This document shows, piece by piece, positions 41,966 to 50,144 of a stretch of 64,000 bases of DNA. Position 1 is the first letter of the stretch, and every line of letters starts with the position of its first letter. A program made the position numbers and the translations under genes. Below the pieces are notes generated by a model. It was not told the DNA's origin. It searched no databases and saw only the letters and a program-made list of their open reading frames with translations. Source of the stretch: a virus; IMG/VR virus record IMGVR_UViG_3300042345_000884, positions 1 to 64,000 of that record, one strand, 5' to 3'.

Positions 41966-42340
41966 ATGATTATTAACGCAACCCCCCATGTAATAACAAT
42001 AGTTTCCAAAAAAGGAGTCGAGCAAGACTCCAAAAGACAGTTTCTTGCTGAAACCGTCGAAGTTGTCAAAGAAATCCCCCCGTCAGGGGTTCTTCCCCGT
42101 GTTTCCATGAGCAATTCCCCCGCAGGGGAAATTAACGGGATTCCTATTGAATCCGTCATTTATGGGGAGATCGAGGGACTCCCTGAGTATCAGAAGGATG
42201 TTTACTACATCGTCTCTGGATTAGTGGCTGCCGCGGCCGCTAAAGTAGGTCGTGTGGACTGCCTTGCTCCTGGCGCATTAGTCCGGGACAAAAATAACCC
42301 TGGGGTTATTTTAGGTTGTCTGTTTTTACAAAGACCTTAA
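41966..42340 (+). CDS. conserved phage protein of unknown function
   Basis: A 124-residue protein. The order NATPHVITIV, PPSGVLPRVSM, IPIESVIYGEIEGLP, YIVSGLVAAA, GRVDCLAPG and VRDKNNPGVI recalls a conserved small phage/host family whose role is not known. It is the only gene with triple ribosome sites and is driven by cassette copy 1, so strong controlled expression is expected. Confidence 0.6.
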   Translation: MIINATPHVITIVSKKGVEQDSKRQFLAETVEVVKEIPPSGVLPRVSMSNSPAGEINGIPIESVIYGEIEGLPEYQKDVYYIVSGLVAAAAAKVGRVDCLAPGALVRDKNNPGVILGCLFLQRP

Positions 42341-42393
42341 ATTGTCAGCATAGTTATCAGTTATCAGCTAACAACTTATTTAGGAGTAAAAAA

Positions 42394-42639
42394 ATGAAGG
42401 GTATTCGCATTGAAGGTATCTCTTTAAACGTAGGTAAAATCACGCTTTTTGTTAAACAAAAGCACATAATGACAGTTTTGACTGCTTATGAAAATGTATT
42501 GCCTTGTTCAGCATTTGAAAGCCTTGAACAATACTATGTAATGTTCTATCCTGATTTAAATCTGCCTCCGATTATTACGACATCTGAGTTGTCACCAGAC
42601 ATAAAGGAATGGATTTATACTGTTCTTAATACCTACTAA
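42394..42639 (+). CDS. small hypothetical protein
   Basis: An 81-residue protein from ATG 42394 behind TTAGGAGTAAAAAA. The leader, including a heptamer repeat and CTAACAACTTATTTAGGAGT, is repeated before the next gene (42664-42690). Function unknown. Confidence 0.55.
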   Translation: MKGIRIEGISLNVGKITLFVKQKHIMTVLTAYENVLPCSAFESLEQYYVMFYPDLNLPPIITTSELSPDIKEWIYTVLNTY

Positions 42640-42690
42640 TAGATAGTGGTCATCAGTTATCAGCTAACAACTTATTTAGGAGTAAAAAAA

Positions 42691-43029
42691 ATGAACAAAC
42701 TAGAAAATCTTAGTAATTTTCATGGCACGGAAAATTACTATACTAATCCCCTTTACCCGTTTGAGTACACCGACGGTATTAAATACTTAGTAGAAAATGG
42801 GGGAGGCTATTGGATACTTGATGCAATTGCGTCATGGCAAAAAGAACTTGATTCAAGCCAGATTCAGTTCTGGATGCTAATAGTTAACTCCGATAAATCC
42901 GCAGTCCTTACCTGCGAACAAGACAATGAATCTGCCATAAGTCAGCAGATCCCATTTACCGATTTTCCTCTTTCAGAGGTCACGCTTTGGTTGTGTGACG
43001 GTGTTTTATTGCTATCCTCTGAGTATTAG
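42691..43029 (+). CDS. DUF6876-like protein
   Basis: A 112-residue protein. LSNFHGTENYYTNPL, YTDGIKYLVENGGGYW, LDAIASWQ and PFTDFPLSEVTLWLCDGVLLL match the DUF6876 pattern, a small family of unknown function on plasmids and phages. The start at 42691 has the conserved AGGAG leader. Confidence 0.75.
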   Translation: MNKLENLSNFHGTENYYTNPLYPFEYTDGIKYLVENGGGYWILDAIASWQKELDSSQIQFWMLIVNSDKSAVLTCEQDNESAISQQIPFTDFPLSEVTLWLCDGVLLLSSEY

Positions 43030-43080
43030 TTTCAGTTATCAGTTATCAGTTATCAGTAAAAATAACTTAGGAGTAAAACA

Positions 43081-43578
43081 ATGACAATGATAGACATAGG
43101 ACAATTCCCTAAAATTAACTCTGCACCGCAAGAGTTCGAGATAACCTGGTACAAAACAAAGTTAATTTATCCTTTTGAATACTCAGAAGGAATCCATTAT
43201 TTTATCCAAAAAAAACAGGGATGGATAGTTGATGAAATCGCTAAATGGGTAAAAGAAACTCATTTTAAGGAAGACTTTCCCTCAGTTATTGACTGGAAGT
43301 TAAAAGTAACCTATCAAAGCTTTAGAGATCGTATTCCGTGGGAGAATCCAAATCATTCATCTATATTAACGTGCAAAAATCGCCAAAATGCCACGTTTAA
43401 ATTTGCATACATGACAGTATTTCCAAATACTAATATTGAGTTATATTACGACAGTGATCGTATAGATGAAGTTGACTTTTGTTTATTTGATATAGCCGAC
43501 CCTTCTAAAACGGAATTAATGCTTGAAGAAGAATGGGTGTATTTACTTGGCGCCGCATCTTTCTTATTTGGTAGGTAA
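43081..43578 (+). CDS. diverged DUF6876-like paralog
   Basis: A 165-residue protein. LIYPFEYSEGIHYFIQKKQGWIVDEIAKW parallels the DUF6876 core of the previous gene, with an insert and a changed C-terminus. It has the same heptamer plus AGGAG leader, so the pair arose by tandem duplication including the leader. Confidence 0.6.
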   Translation: MTMIDIGQFPKINSAPQEFEITWYKTKLIYPFEYSEGIHYFIQKKQGWIVDEIAKWVKETHFKEDFPSVIDWKLKVTYQSFRDRIPWENPNHSSILTCKNRQNATFKFAYMTVFPNTNIELYYDSDRIDEVDFCLFDIADPSKTELMLEEEWVYLLGAASFLFGR

Positions 43579-43597
43579 TCAAATGAGGAGTAAAACA

Positions 43598-44014
43598 ATG
43601 GAAGAATACATAGAAGAAATCGAAGAAACAATCGAAGAAGAAATTGAAGAAGATGAAGAAACAATCGAAGAAGAAATTGAAGAATGTATGTCTCCAAGCC
43701 ATCGTCATTTTTGGCTTTGCTGGTATCAATTATCTCTTCTAGAGAAAAAGGTCTGTTTTTATTTTCTTTGTGGGTTTGATAACAAAGAAATTGCTAAAAA
43801 ACTTTTACTAAAAACTGAAATAGTAAATGATTATACAACGGCAATTTTAAAAAAATTTAATATTTCGACTCAACCTAAGTTTATGTTCTTTTTCTATCAG
43901 CATACGGGATGGGATATAGCCAAAGATATGATTGACGATGACGAAGAAGAACAATGCGCTTTATGGGGTGTTCAAAAATGTCTAATTCCGCCTGGAATAT
44001 GGAAAAATATGTAG
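43598..44014 (+). CDS. LuxR-type HTH protein with acidic repeat
   Basis: A 138-residue protein from ATG 43598. Residues 3-29 are acidic repeats of EETIEEEIEE, encoded by a 28-bp DNA repeat. Residues about 45-95 (LEKKVCFYFLCGFDNKEIAKK, then VNDYTTAILKKF) form a GerE/LuxR-type helix-turn-helix. It may be a regulator or a DNA-mimic/regulator hybrid. Confidence 0.6.
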   Translation: MEEYIEEIEETIEEEIEEDEETIEEEIEECMSPSHRHFWLCWYQLSLLEKKVCFYFLCGFDNKEIAKKLLLKTEIVNDYTTAILKKFNISTQPKFMFFFYQHTGWDIAKDMIDDDEEEQCALWGVQKCLIPPGIWKNM

Positions 44015-44028
44015 TTTAACGAAAATCT

Positions 44029-44307
44029 ATGACTAATACTATTGAGAATAAATATATGCCAGATTTTATCTCTCCACCAGGAGAAACCCTTGCCGAAATC
44101 CTAAAAGAAAGAAAAATAACTAGGGCTGAATTTGCTAATCGAATGGGGTTACATAAAAAAACTATCAATCAACTAATAAAAGGTAAAGCAGGAATTACTA
44201 TTCGTATTGCTTACAAAATGGGACTAGCTTTAGGCGTACCTACTGCTCATTTTTGGATAGAGCGCGAAAGACTTTACCGAGAATCTCTAGCAAATCAAAT
44301 CGATTAG
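44029..44307 (+). CDS. HigA-like XRE antitoxin, no toxin seen
   Basis: A 92-residue protein. FISPPGETLAEILKERKITRAEFANRMG and a KKTINQLIKGKAGIT recognition helix match the HigA subgroup of XRE proteins. HigA normally follows a HigB toxin; the gene before it is not HigB-like. An orphan antitoxin could neutralise a host toxin or serve as a plain repressor. Confidence 0.75.
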   Translation: MTNTIENKYMPDFISPPGETLAEILKERKITRAEFANRMGLHKKTINQLIKGKAGITIRIAYKMGLALGVPTAHFWIERERLYRESLANQID

Positions 44308-44336
44308 GAAATTTTTACAATTATTAACGAGGATTT

Positions 44337-44543
44337 ATGAGCCTGTACCTAATTAAAGATTCAGTCACATCGTTTAGTCTTCTTATCGCAACAAAAGAAT
44401 CAGAATCAGAATTAAAAGCAGAAACAGAAGCTATTTGGTATTGGAACAAATATTTTGGGAGTAAAAACAAGAATCCAATCGAAATAGAACGTGTCAATAC
44501 TCCTGGTATAGTTTGGCATTGTGGACGGACTACTAGCGACTAA
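44337..44543 (+). CDS. small hypothetical protein
   Basis: A 68-residue protein with GAGGATTT before the ATG. SFSLLIATKESESELKAETEA then PGIVWHCGRTTSD. Its end overlaps the convergent terminase gene by 11 bases. It could be part of a HigA-linked unit, but no toxin fold is evident. Confidence 0.5.
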   Translation: MSLYLIKDSVTSFSLLIATKESESELKAETEAIWYWNKYFGSKNKNPIEIERVNTPGIVWHCGRTTSD

Positions 44544-46185
44544 AACCGACCCTAAACCGATTGAGGGGAACAGTATCAATAATCGTGCTAATAACTTCCT
44601 CATGTCCCTGAAATTCATTTTCAAGAGAATAAAAAGCCCCCGATAGACTATCCACGATGTCATTAGTCGGGGGTGTTTTTTTGCTACCATCAAAGCCCTG
44701 ACAAGCATTTAGGAACCTAGTATTCCATGTCCCATCTCTTAAAATAAAGATTTGTCCTCGACTAGCTGCTGTTGCCACGGGTAAAGCCCTAGTAAGTTTA
44801 TCCCCTTGAGGTGCTATCGCCTTAATATCATGGTTCGGGTGATTTTCTCTGATAACATTAGTGATCGTATTCTCAACAAATTTACCACTCGATCCCCCTT
44901 CCTGTTCCCACCTTACAGCTACGGTTCTCCCGTCTAATTCAGCAGTATTTTTAAGCATTAATTCCACTTCCCCGACCTTTTTCTGTTCACAGATATTGTC
45001 AGCAATTACATAAGCAAATTCCTTGATTTCAGTTAAATCTGGCAGTGTATTCTTAATTCTTTGGTATTTATAAACAAGAGTCCCACTGGTGTAACAATGG
45101 TAGTTTTCGGCATTTTCTTTAGCCGTTGCCGCTAAATCCCAGAATCTCACTTTACCTATTAACTTCCAATCATTGGGTACTTTATCGAAAATCTCAAACC
45201 AAGTCCGATCAAATACCGTACCAGCTTCATATTTAACTTTCCAGTTACCTCTGAGAAGTCTTTCACGTTCGATAGGATGTAAAGCGTAAAGGTTAGCCAA
45301 ATAGGTAGGGTTAACCCTGATTAAAGCTGGATTATCAAAAATCGTAGCAGGAATAAAAGTAAAACTTTTAATCAGCTTATCTGGTGTAATATTAGTATCT
45401 ATATTTGATAAAAACTTTTCTCTTTTATCTTTAGGAATAAGGTCAAAAAGTTCATCTTTAAGACTAAATTTATCAATTAATTCTTCTTTAGTATCAGCCC
45501 AGTGGACTGTGTTTTCTCGTCTAATAAAATATCGAACTATTCCCCCTCTTTCTTCAGTAGCGTACCCAGTTTTAGGATCAATCCACCAAGAGATAAAATT
45601 AGCTACCCATGAGTCAGCATCGGGGTTACAGGTTGCCCTAACGGCTGGTTTAATGCCTGATACCGAACGGTTTCTAGAAAGAAGGTAAAAAAACTGCTCT
45701 TCTGTAAAGTGAGTTAATTCGTCAAAACCTATCCTCGTAATTTGTCCGCCCTGGTAAACATAGACAGTTTTTTCGTATTGTAAATGCCTAAAAGATATTT
45801 TTGATCCGAGTGGAAATCGCCACCCTGGAGGCTTTTCAATAAAATTACCTTTCACTGCTTGATAAATTTTTTGGCTTTCATCTATTAGTCCACCTGCTTG
45901 AGTAAATTCAGGATACGTCCGACGAAATATGACAGCCCGATAGTCAGGATTACTAATAAATTCTTGACGGGCAAAATCAATTAATAACCCGGCGCTCTTG
46001 CCACTTCCTGCGCCTCCGCCATAGAAGATTACATCAGCATCAATTTCCCCAAATAAAGCTTGTTTTCCCTCTTGTAATTGAGGAAAAACAATTTCTTCTT
46101 TGGTATTAACAAGTCGATATTTTTCGGTCGCTGTTTTTATCTTAGATAGATTTTTTAATGATAATTTACTCGCTCTCATCATCAT
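44533..46185 (-). CDS. terL: terminase large subunit
   Basis: A 550-residue packaging motor. Walker A YGGGAGSGKSAG lies at residues 55-66, Walker B IGFDEL near 152-157, and the nuclease domain begins at FWDLAAT near 345. It cuts concatemeric DNA and pumps it through the portal. It overlaps terS by 20 bases in the same operon. The opposite strand to portal and capsid genes and 25 kb distance are unusual for a siphovirus. Confidence 0.93.
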   Translation of the reverse strand: MMMRASKLSLKNLSKIKTATEKYRLVNTKEEIVFPQLQEGKQALFGEIDADVIFYGGGAGSGKSAGLLIDFARQEFISNPDYRAVIFRRTYPEFTQAGGLIDESQKIYQAVKGNFIEKPPGWRFPLGSKISFRHLQYEKTVYVYQGGQITRIGFDELTHFTEEQFFYLLSRNRSVSGIKPAVRATCNPDADSWVANFISWWIDPKTGYATEERGGIVRYFIRRENTVHWADTKEELIDKFSLKDELFDLIPKDKREKFLSNIDTNITPDKLIKSFTFIPATIFDNPALIRVNPTYLANLYALHPIERERLLRGNWKVKYEAGTVFDRTWFEIFDKVPNDWKLIGKVRFWDLAATAKENAENYHCYTSGTLVYKYQRIKNTLPDLTEIKEFAYVIADNICEQKKVGEVELMLKNTAELDGRTVAVRWEQEGGSSGKFVENTITNVIRENHPNHDIKAIAPQGDKLTRALPVATAASRGQIFILRDGTWNTRFLNACQGFDGSKKTPPTNDIVDSLSGAFYSLENEFQGHEEVISTIIDTVPLNRFRVGFSR

Positions 46186-46933
46186 TATTTATCCTAGTGG
46201 GAACCATTACATCATCATCATCAAATTCGGCACTATTACGAATAATCGAGGTTAGTCCGTCATCGGGCCCCTCCGTATCAGAATGTCCTATAAGCTTTCC
46301 GTCAGGGTCAATGACAGCTAATCCGTGCTTTTGAACGATATTAATTGCATACTCAATCGTATCAAAACCTAAAACTTTTTCAAAGGTATCGGTTAACGTT
46401 TTAGCCATAGTCACCGCGTCTCTATGGCTCCAATTCCCGTTAGGTTCAATTGTTATAGCAATTGGTCGTCCCGATTCGTCCACAGAATCTATCCGACGGC
46501 GAGAAATCGGATAATTGGTCATCTGTTCAATTTTTTCAAGGTTTTTTAAAGTAATCTTTAGAGTTCTTTCTCTGACTTCTCGTAAAATACTATCAGTGTA
46601 AGCTTGTTGTTCTTGAATCTTCAAAAGCCAATAGGCTTTCGCTCGCTCTTCCCACCGATAGTTTTTATGGGCTAACTGCCAGTCGTCCGGAACAGTCTTA
46701 GCTCGTTTAAATTTAGTCTTCTCTATCTGTTCCCCAGAAGCTTCCCCGCAGTTACCGTAGGCTCGATTTAAAGTGCGATAGCCTGACGGAATAGGAAGGT
46801 AAAAAATCTGAAATCTTTCAAACCAGTCAGGGGTTTCTAGTTCTTGCTGTTCCCAGATAGGATACTTGGTAAACTCGATTACCTCTTCATGGATAGAATA
46901 AGTGCGTTTTCTGCCTCGATTAGTTATAACCAT
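46166..46933 (-). CDS. terS: putative terminase small subunit
   Basis: A 255-residue protein directly upstream of and overlapping terL. A helical basic middle (RWEERAKAYWLLKIQEQQAY, then VRERTLKITLKNLEKIEQM) fits DNA-binding and oligomerisation parts. The last 15 residues are acidic, as expected for contact with TerL. The N-terminal 90 residues are unusual. The call is mainly by position. Confidence 0.65.
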   Translation of the reverse strand: MVITNRGRKRTYSIHEEVIEFTKYPIWEQQELETPDWFERFQIFYLPIPSGYRTLNRAYGNCGEASGEQIEKTKFKRAKTVPDDWQLAHKNYRWEERAKAYWLLKIQEQQAYTDSILREVRERTLKITLKNLEKIEQMTNYPISRRRIDSVDESGRPIAITIEPNGNWSHRDAVTMAKTLTDTFEKVLGFDTIEYAINIVQKHGLAVIDPDGKLIGHSDTEGPDDGLTSIIRNSAEFDDDDVMVPTRINNDDESE

Positions 46934-46974
46934 TGGTTATTATAGTAGTAGAGTTATTTAATCTTACATCAATC

Positions 46975-47586
46975 ATGACAGATAAATTAGAAATTGAGTA
47001 TCGACGGCTTTGCGATTTAAAACAATTAAAGGGTAATTCCAAAAAACACGCCACTGAAAACACAATAGCTTCAATATTGGAATTGGGATTTAAAGACCCA
47101 ATTGGCTACGATCCGAGCTTAAACGGCGGAAAAGGGGGGATTACTGAGGGTCATGATCGGTGTGCCGCACTATTAGCAATTAAAAAGCGAAAAATAGATC
47201 GTCCTAGAGGTATAGATATTGACAATGATGGGGAGTGGATGGTTCCTATTTTAGTAGGAGTTCACGCTAAAAATGAGGCTCAAGCTACAAAATACTCGAT
47301 TATTCACAATCATTCTACGATTCACGGGGCGGGGCTTGACCTTGCTACAGAATTAAAGCTTTTTGACCCTGACTTACTAATTCATCAAGCTGAATACCTT
47401 GATGAAAAAGGGGAAAATTTAGGAGTAATCGGCGATTTAAATTCAATCCTAGAAGCTTTAAATGCTTCGGATGAAAATTATGATGATTCCCCTGATTTTC
47501 AACCAAGCGAAGAAGAACAACCTCGATTAGATGTCAAAAATCCTACTATTTGTCCTAAATGTGGGCATGAATGGACTAATGGATAA
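46975..47586 (+). CDS. ParB/Srx-like protein with C-terminal zinc ribbon
   Basis: A 203-residue protein from ATG 46975. LKGNSKKHATENTIASILELGF, then GGITEGHDRCAALLAI is the ParB/sulfiredoxin-type core with its GHDR active loop. A C-terminal CPKCGHEW gives half of a zinc site. It overlaps the Mom-like gene by 8 bases, and such pairs recur in phages, so it may help DNA modification. Confidence 0.75.
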   Translation: MTDKLEIEYRRLCDLKQLKGNSKKHATENTIASILELGFKDPIGYDPSLNGGKGGITEGHDRCAALLAIKKRKIDRPRGIDIDNDGEWMVPILVGVHAKNEAQATKYSIIHNHSTIHGAGLDLATELKLFDPDLLIHQAEYLDEKGENLGVIGDLNSILEALNASDENYDDSPDFQPSEEEQPRLDVKNPTICPKCGHEWTNG

Positions 47587-48211
47587 AGTAGAATTAAAAG
47601 TTGCTTTTTGTAGTTATGAAGCCGCAAAATACGCTTGTCAAAACTATCATTATTCTAAAACTATACCGGCTAGTAAACTTGTTAAAATAGGTGTGTGGGA
47701 AAATGAAGAGTTTATCGGTGCTGTTGTTTTTGGTCTTGGCGCAAATAATAATCTGAGTAAACCGTAAGGTTTACTCAGTCTTGAATGCTGTGAGTTAGTT
47801 AGAGTAGCATTAAAGAAACATCAATCACCTGTTACTCAAATAGTTTCAAAGTCAATTAATTTACTAAAAAATCATTGTGTTGGCTTAAAATTAATTATTT
47901 CTTATGCGGACACTGCACAAAACCATTTAGGCGTTATTTATCAAGCTGGTAACTGGATATATGTAGGTCGCATGAAGCAACCGACTGAGTATATTTTAAA
48001 AGGAAAAAGAATGCACGGACGAACCCTTTCTTCTATGGGAGGAGTAAAAAAGTATCCAGAGGCACGAGCAGTAAAAGGATCAAGTAAACACAAATATTTG
48101 TATCCTTTAGATAAAAAAACTAGAAAACAAATCAGCCGTTTATCCCTTCCGTACCCCAAAAAAGATGATGTCAAACAAGCTAAGAAAGTAGATACCCATA
48201 GTGACACTTGA
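47579..48211 (+). pseudogene. Mom-like DNA modification gene with one in-frame UAA
   Basis: A continuous 211-codon frame broken only by TAA at 47765-47767. Before it: VAFCSYEAAKYACQNYHYSKTIP and IGVWENEEFIGAVVFGLGAN. After it, in the same frame: CCELVRVALKKHQSP, IISYADTAQNHLGVIYQAGNWIY. Together these give the whole Mom-type GNAT-like fold, which in Mu makes a bulky adenine modification against restriction. The stop lies in the loop of a perfect hairpin (47753-47778). Either a recent nonsense mutation or regulated readthrough; the rest of the frame shows no decay. Confidence 0.8.
47753..47778 (+). promoter_or_regulatory. 11-bp perfect hairpin with GUAA tetraloop containing a stop codon
   Basis: CTGAGTAAACC (47753-47763), loop GTAA (47764-47767), GGTTTACTCAG (47768-47778). 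GUAA is a GNRA tetraloop. The in-frame stop occupies its last three bases. No T-run follows, so it is not a standard terminator. Confidence 0.85.
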
Positions 48212-48262
48212 TAAACTGTCACACTCCACCAACACTTATCAAAGAAACCGATCTACTATAAA
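48201..48262 (+). promoter_or_regulatory. second-type regulatory cassette, copy 1
   Basis: GTGACA-N10-TGTCAC inverted repeat (48201-48222), a conserved spacer ACTCC(A/G)CCAACAC, GATC and an AT-rich -10-like box (48254-48262), then GTAAACAAAAC. It overlaps the end of the Mom-like frame and precedes the 48288 gene. Confidence 0.7.
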
Positions 48263-48287
48263 AAAGTAAACAAAACCGAGGTTTCCT

Positions 48288-48638
48288 ATGTTAATTCAAT
48301 CTTTCGCTAAAGACATTCTCAACTACGCTGAGTGGACTACCCGCGTTAAACGGGAAAAAGTCAATCGGCATTTATGCCGTACCTTAGAAAATATGCGAAA
48401 AGATGGCGTAATTGACAGTAAGCAATGGTGTGAGTGGGACGGCATTCTTTACGGGATTGCTATGTATATCCGCACTGGGCGGGCGTCTGTTGAAATTGAA
48501 AATAAAGTTGACAGTCTCACCGGTTACGGGTTTATCAAGCTAATAATTAAGATGTGGCTCGATGGGTGTAATTGTCCTGGCGACGCATGGGATTGGCTTC
48601 GTAAAAAAGGACACAACCTTGATAAATTAATCAGATAA
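48288..48638 (+). CDS. hypothetical protein
   Basis: A 116-residue helical protein. CEWDGILYGIAMYIRTGR and GCNCPGDAWDWLRKKGHN are distinctive. A basic N-terminal helix (TTRVKREKVNRHLCRTL) could bind nucleic acid. It is controlled by the second cassette type and followed by a strong terminator. Confidence 0.6.
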   Translation: MLIQSFAKDILNYAEWTTRVKREKVNRHLCRTLENMRKDGVIDSKQWCEWDGILYGIAMYIRTGRASVEIENKVDSLTGYGFIKLIIKMWLDGCNCPGDAWDWLRKKGHNLDKLIR

Positions 48639-48659
48639 AATCTAGATTAAAATCGGTCT

Positions 48660-48695
48660 AACCCCAATGCTTTACTGGCATTGGGGTTATTGTTT
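48660..48695 (+). terminator. Rho-independent terminator
   Basis: An 11-bp stem AACCCCAATGC/GCATTGGGGTT with a 7-base loop and ATTGTTTT tail. Confidence 0.85.
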
Positions 48696-48722
48696 TAGGG
48701 TATCTTTAGAAGTTAATAGATT

Positions 48723-48784
48723 GTGACACTTGATAAACTGTCACACTCCGCCAACACCTATCGAGAGATTCGATCTATATTAGA
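48723..48784 (+). promoter_or_regulatory. second-type regulatory cassette, copy 2
   Basis: Repeats the 48201 cassette: the same GTGACACTTGATAAACTGTC inverted repeat, ACTCCGCCAACAC, GATC and a TATATT -10-like box, then GTAAGCAAAACAC. It drives the 48815 gene. Confidence 0.7.
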
Positions 48785-48814
48785 AAAGTAAGCAAAACAC
48801 AAGAGGACAAATCA

Positions 48815-49399
48815 ATGTTTTTCCCTTCTACTAATCCCATAATTGATCGCATAAATTCCGAAATCTTTTTTGATCGCTCAAAAAACTTTAATCACCGATC
48901 TATTGCTTCCCTTGATTCCTATCGAGGAAAGGTACTTACTCGAATCAATCTTCTTCTTACTGAAGAAACGCGGCAAGAAATCTGGGACGCTTTTTATTAC
49001 TGGTGGCAAAAAAACAACGACATTGATTACTGGTATTCGTGCCGTGAACAAAAAGATTTTAAAGAAATGGCTGACTGGATTATTGCCAATTTTTGGCGAG
49101 AATTACAAATCGAACAAAAACTAGATATGGAAACATCGGATAAACTTCCAGTTGAAGTTAAAAAAAACGAAAGCGGATATTATACTTTTGGCATTCCTTC
49201 CGAAAGTGACTTAGAAGATGCAATAAACTGGGTAGAAATTACTGAGTTTCAAGGAAGCGAAAAACAAGTGAAATGGGCAAAAAATATAGCTTTACAACAC
49301 TTACAAGAGATTGTAAGTGCATGGAAAAAAGAAATCGAAATCCCTATTTCTGCTAAGTGGTGGATCGAAAATAGAAACAGTATTGATTTTAGTAATTGA
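48815..49399 (+). CDS. hypothetical protein with GSEKQ...A motif
   Basis: A 194-residue protein. The C-terminal part (EFQGSEKQVKWAKNI, then AKWWIENRN) matches a pattern often found at the ends of unknown phage and plasmid proteins. The N-terminal part is helical and Trp-rich. AGAGGACAAATCA precedes the ATG. Confidence 0.6.
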   Translation: MFFPSTNPIIDRINSEIFFDRSKNFNHRSIASLDSYRGKVLTRINLLLTEETRQEIWDAFYYWWQKNNDIDYWYSCREQKDFKEMADWIIANFWRELQIEQKLDMETSDKLPVEVKKNESGYYTFGIPSESDLEDAINWVEITEFQGSEKQVKWAKNIALQHLQEIVSAWKKEIEIPISAKWWIENRNSIDFSN

Positions 49400-49464
49400 T
49401 ATTTTCTATTGTAAAGCATTTAATTAGTTATCAGTAAAAACAAAACACACGGAGATTACCTATC

Positions 49465-50070
49465 ATGGAAAACTACAACTTTGAAAGCCAAATAGAAGAA
49501 ACTTCCCGCATAATGCGGGAATGGTACGAATCGCTGATCCCAGAAACTTTGCGAAAGCTAGATCGGCAACTAGCAAAATTACCAAAAGGCCAGATCGGAT
49601 TAATTTTTTTCAAGGATGGCAATATTAAAGCTTCCCTTACCACTCCTAAGTATGATCCAGGTATAGTTGATCGACTGAAAAATGCACACTATTTTTATGA
49701 CAAAAAGCCTGCATGGAATCCTCAAAAGAAAAGATGGGAAATTGAAATTGATCTTCTTCCCAGGATAGCTTTTGCTTTTCCTGATTTTGAATTATCACCC
49801 TCTCTTTTAAGCCGATTTCCTTCTGTAAAAGAGATTCAAGAAAATGGCACTCGCGCCATTGCTTATATTAATTCTATTATTCAGGAATATGCAAGCGAGC
49901 ATCTCAGCGAATATTACTTCCAATACAATGAAGATCCTGAAAAAAATTATGACACTGCAACAAGAATAATTTTAGGCAAGGCTCCCATCCACGCCGAAGT
50001 ACAGCCAAAAATTAAAGAATTGGCCTGGAAAATGGGATTTTCTGAATCAAATTGGGAAAAACCACAATAA
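49465..50070 (+). CDS. hypothetical protein
   Basis: A 201-residue alpha/beta protein. LPKGQIGLIFFKDGNIKASL and WNPQKKRWEIEIDLLPRIAF suggest a compact domain. No family is recognised. Its leader shares the AAACACA-GGAGA context with neighbours. Confidence 0.55.
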   Translation: MENYNFESQIEETSRIMREWYESLIPETLRKLDRQLAKLPKGQIGLIFFKDGNIKASLTTPKYDPGIVDRLKNAHYFYDKKPAWNPQKKRWEIEIDLLPRIAFAFPDFELSPSLLSRFPSVKEIQENGTRAIAYINSIIQEYASEHLSEYYFQYNEDPEKNYDTATRIILGKAPIHAEVQPKIKELAWKMGFSESNWEKPQ

Positions 50071-50117
50071 AGTTTTTATCAGTTATCAGTAAAACAAAAC
50101 ACATAAGGAGACAAATC

Positions 50118-50144
50118 ATGACTACTACAGAAAACAAAAAATGA
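50118..50144 (+). CDS. possible 8-codon leader peptide
   Basis: ATG-ACT-ACT-ACA-GAA-AAC-AAA-AAA-TGA behind the strong AAGGAGACAAATC site. Its stop overlaps the start of the 50141 gene (ATGA), and that gene has no ribosome site of its own. This looks like translational coupling through a micro-ORF. Confidence 0.5.
   Translation: MTTTENKK

Noticed and set aside
44029-44543. HigBA toxin-antitoxin pair
   Set aside because: Only the HigA-like half is recognisable. Neither neighbour shows a RelE/HigB pattern, so a complete system is not claimed.
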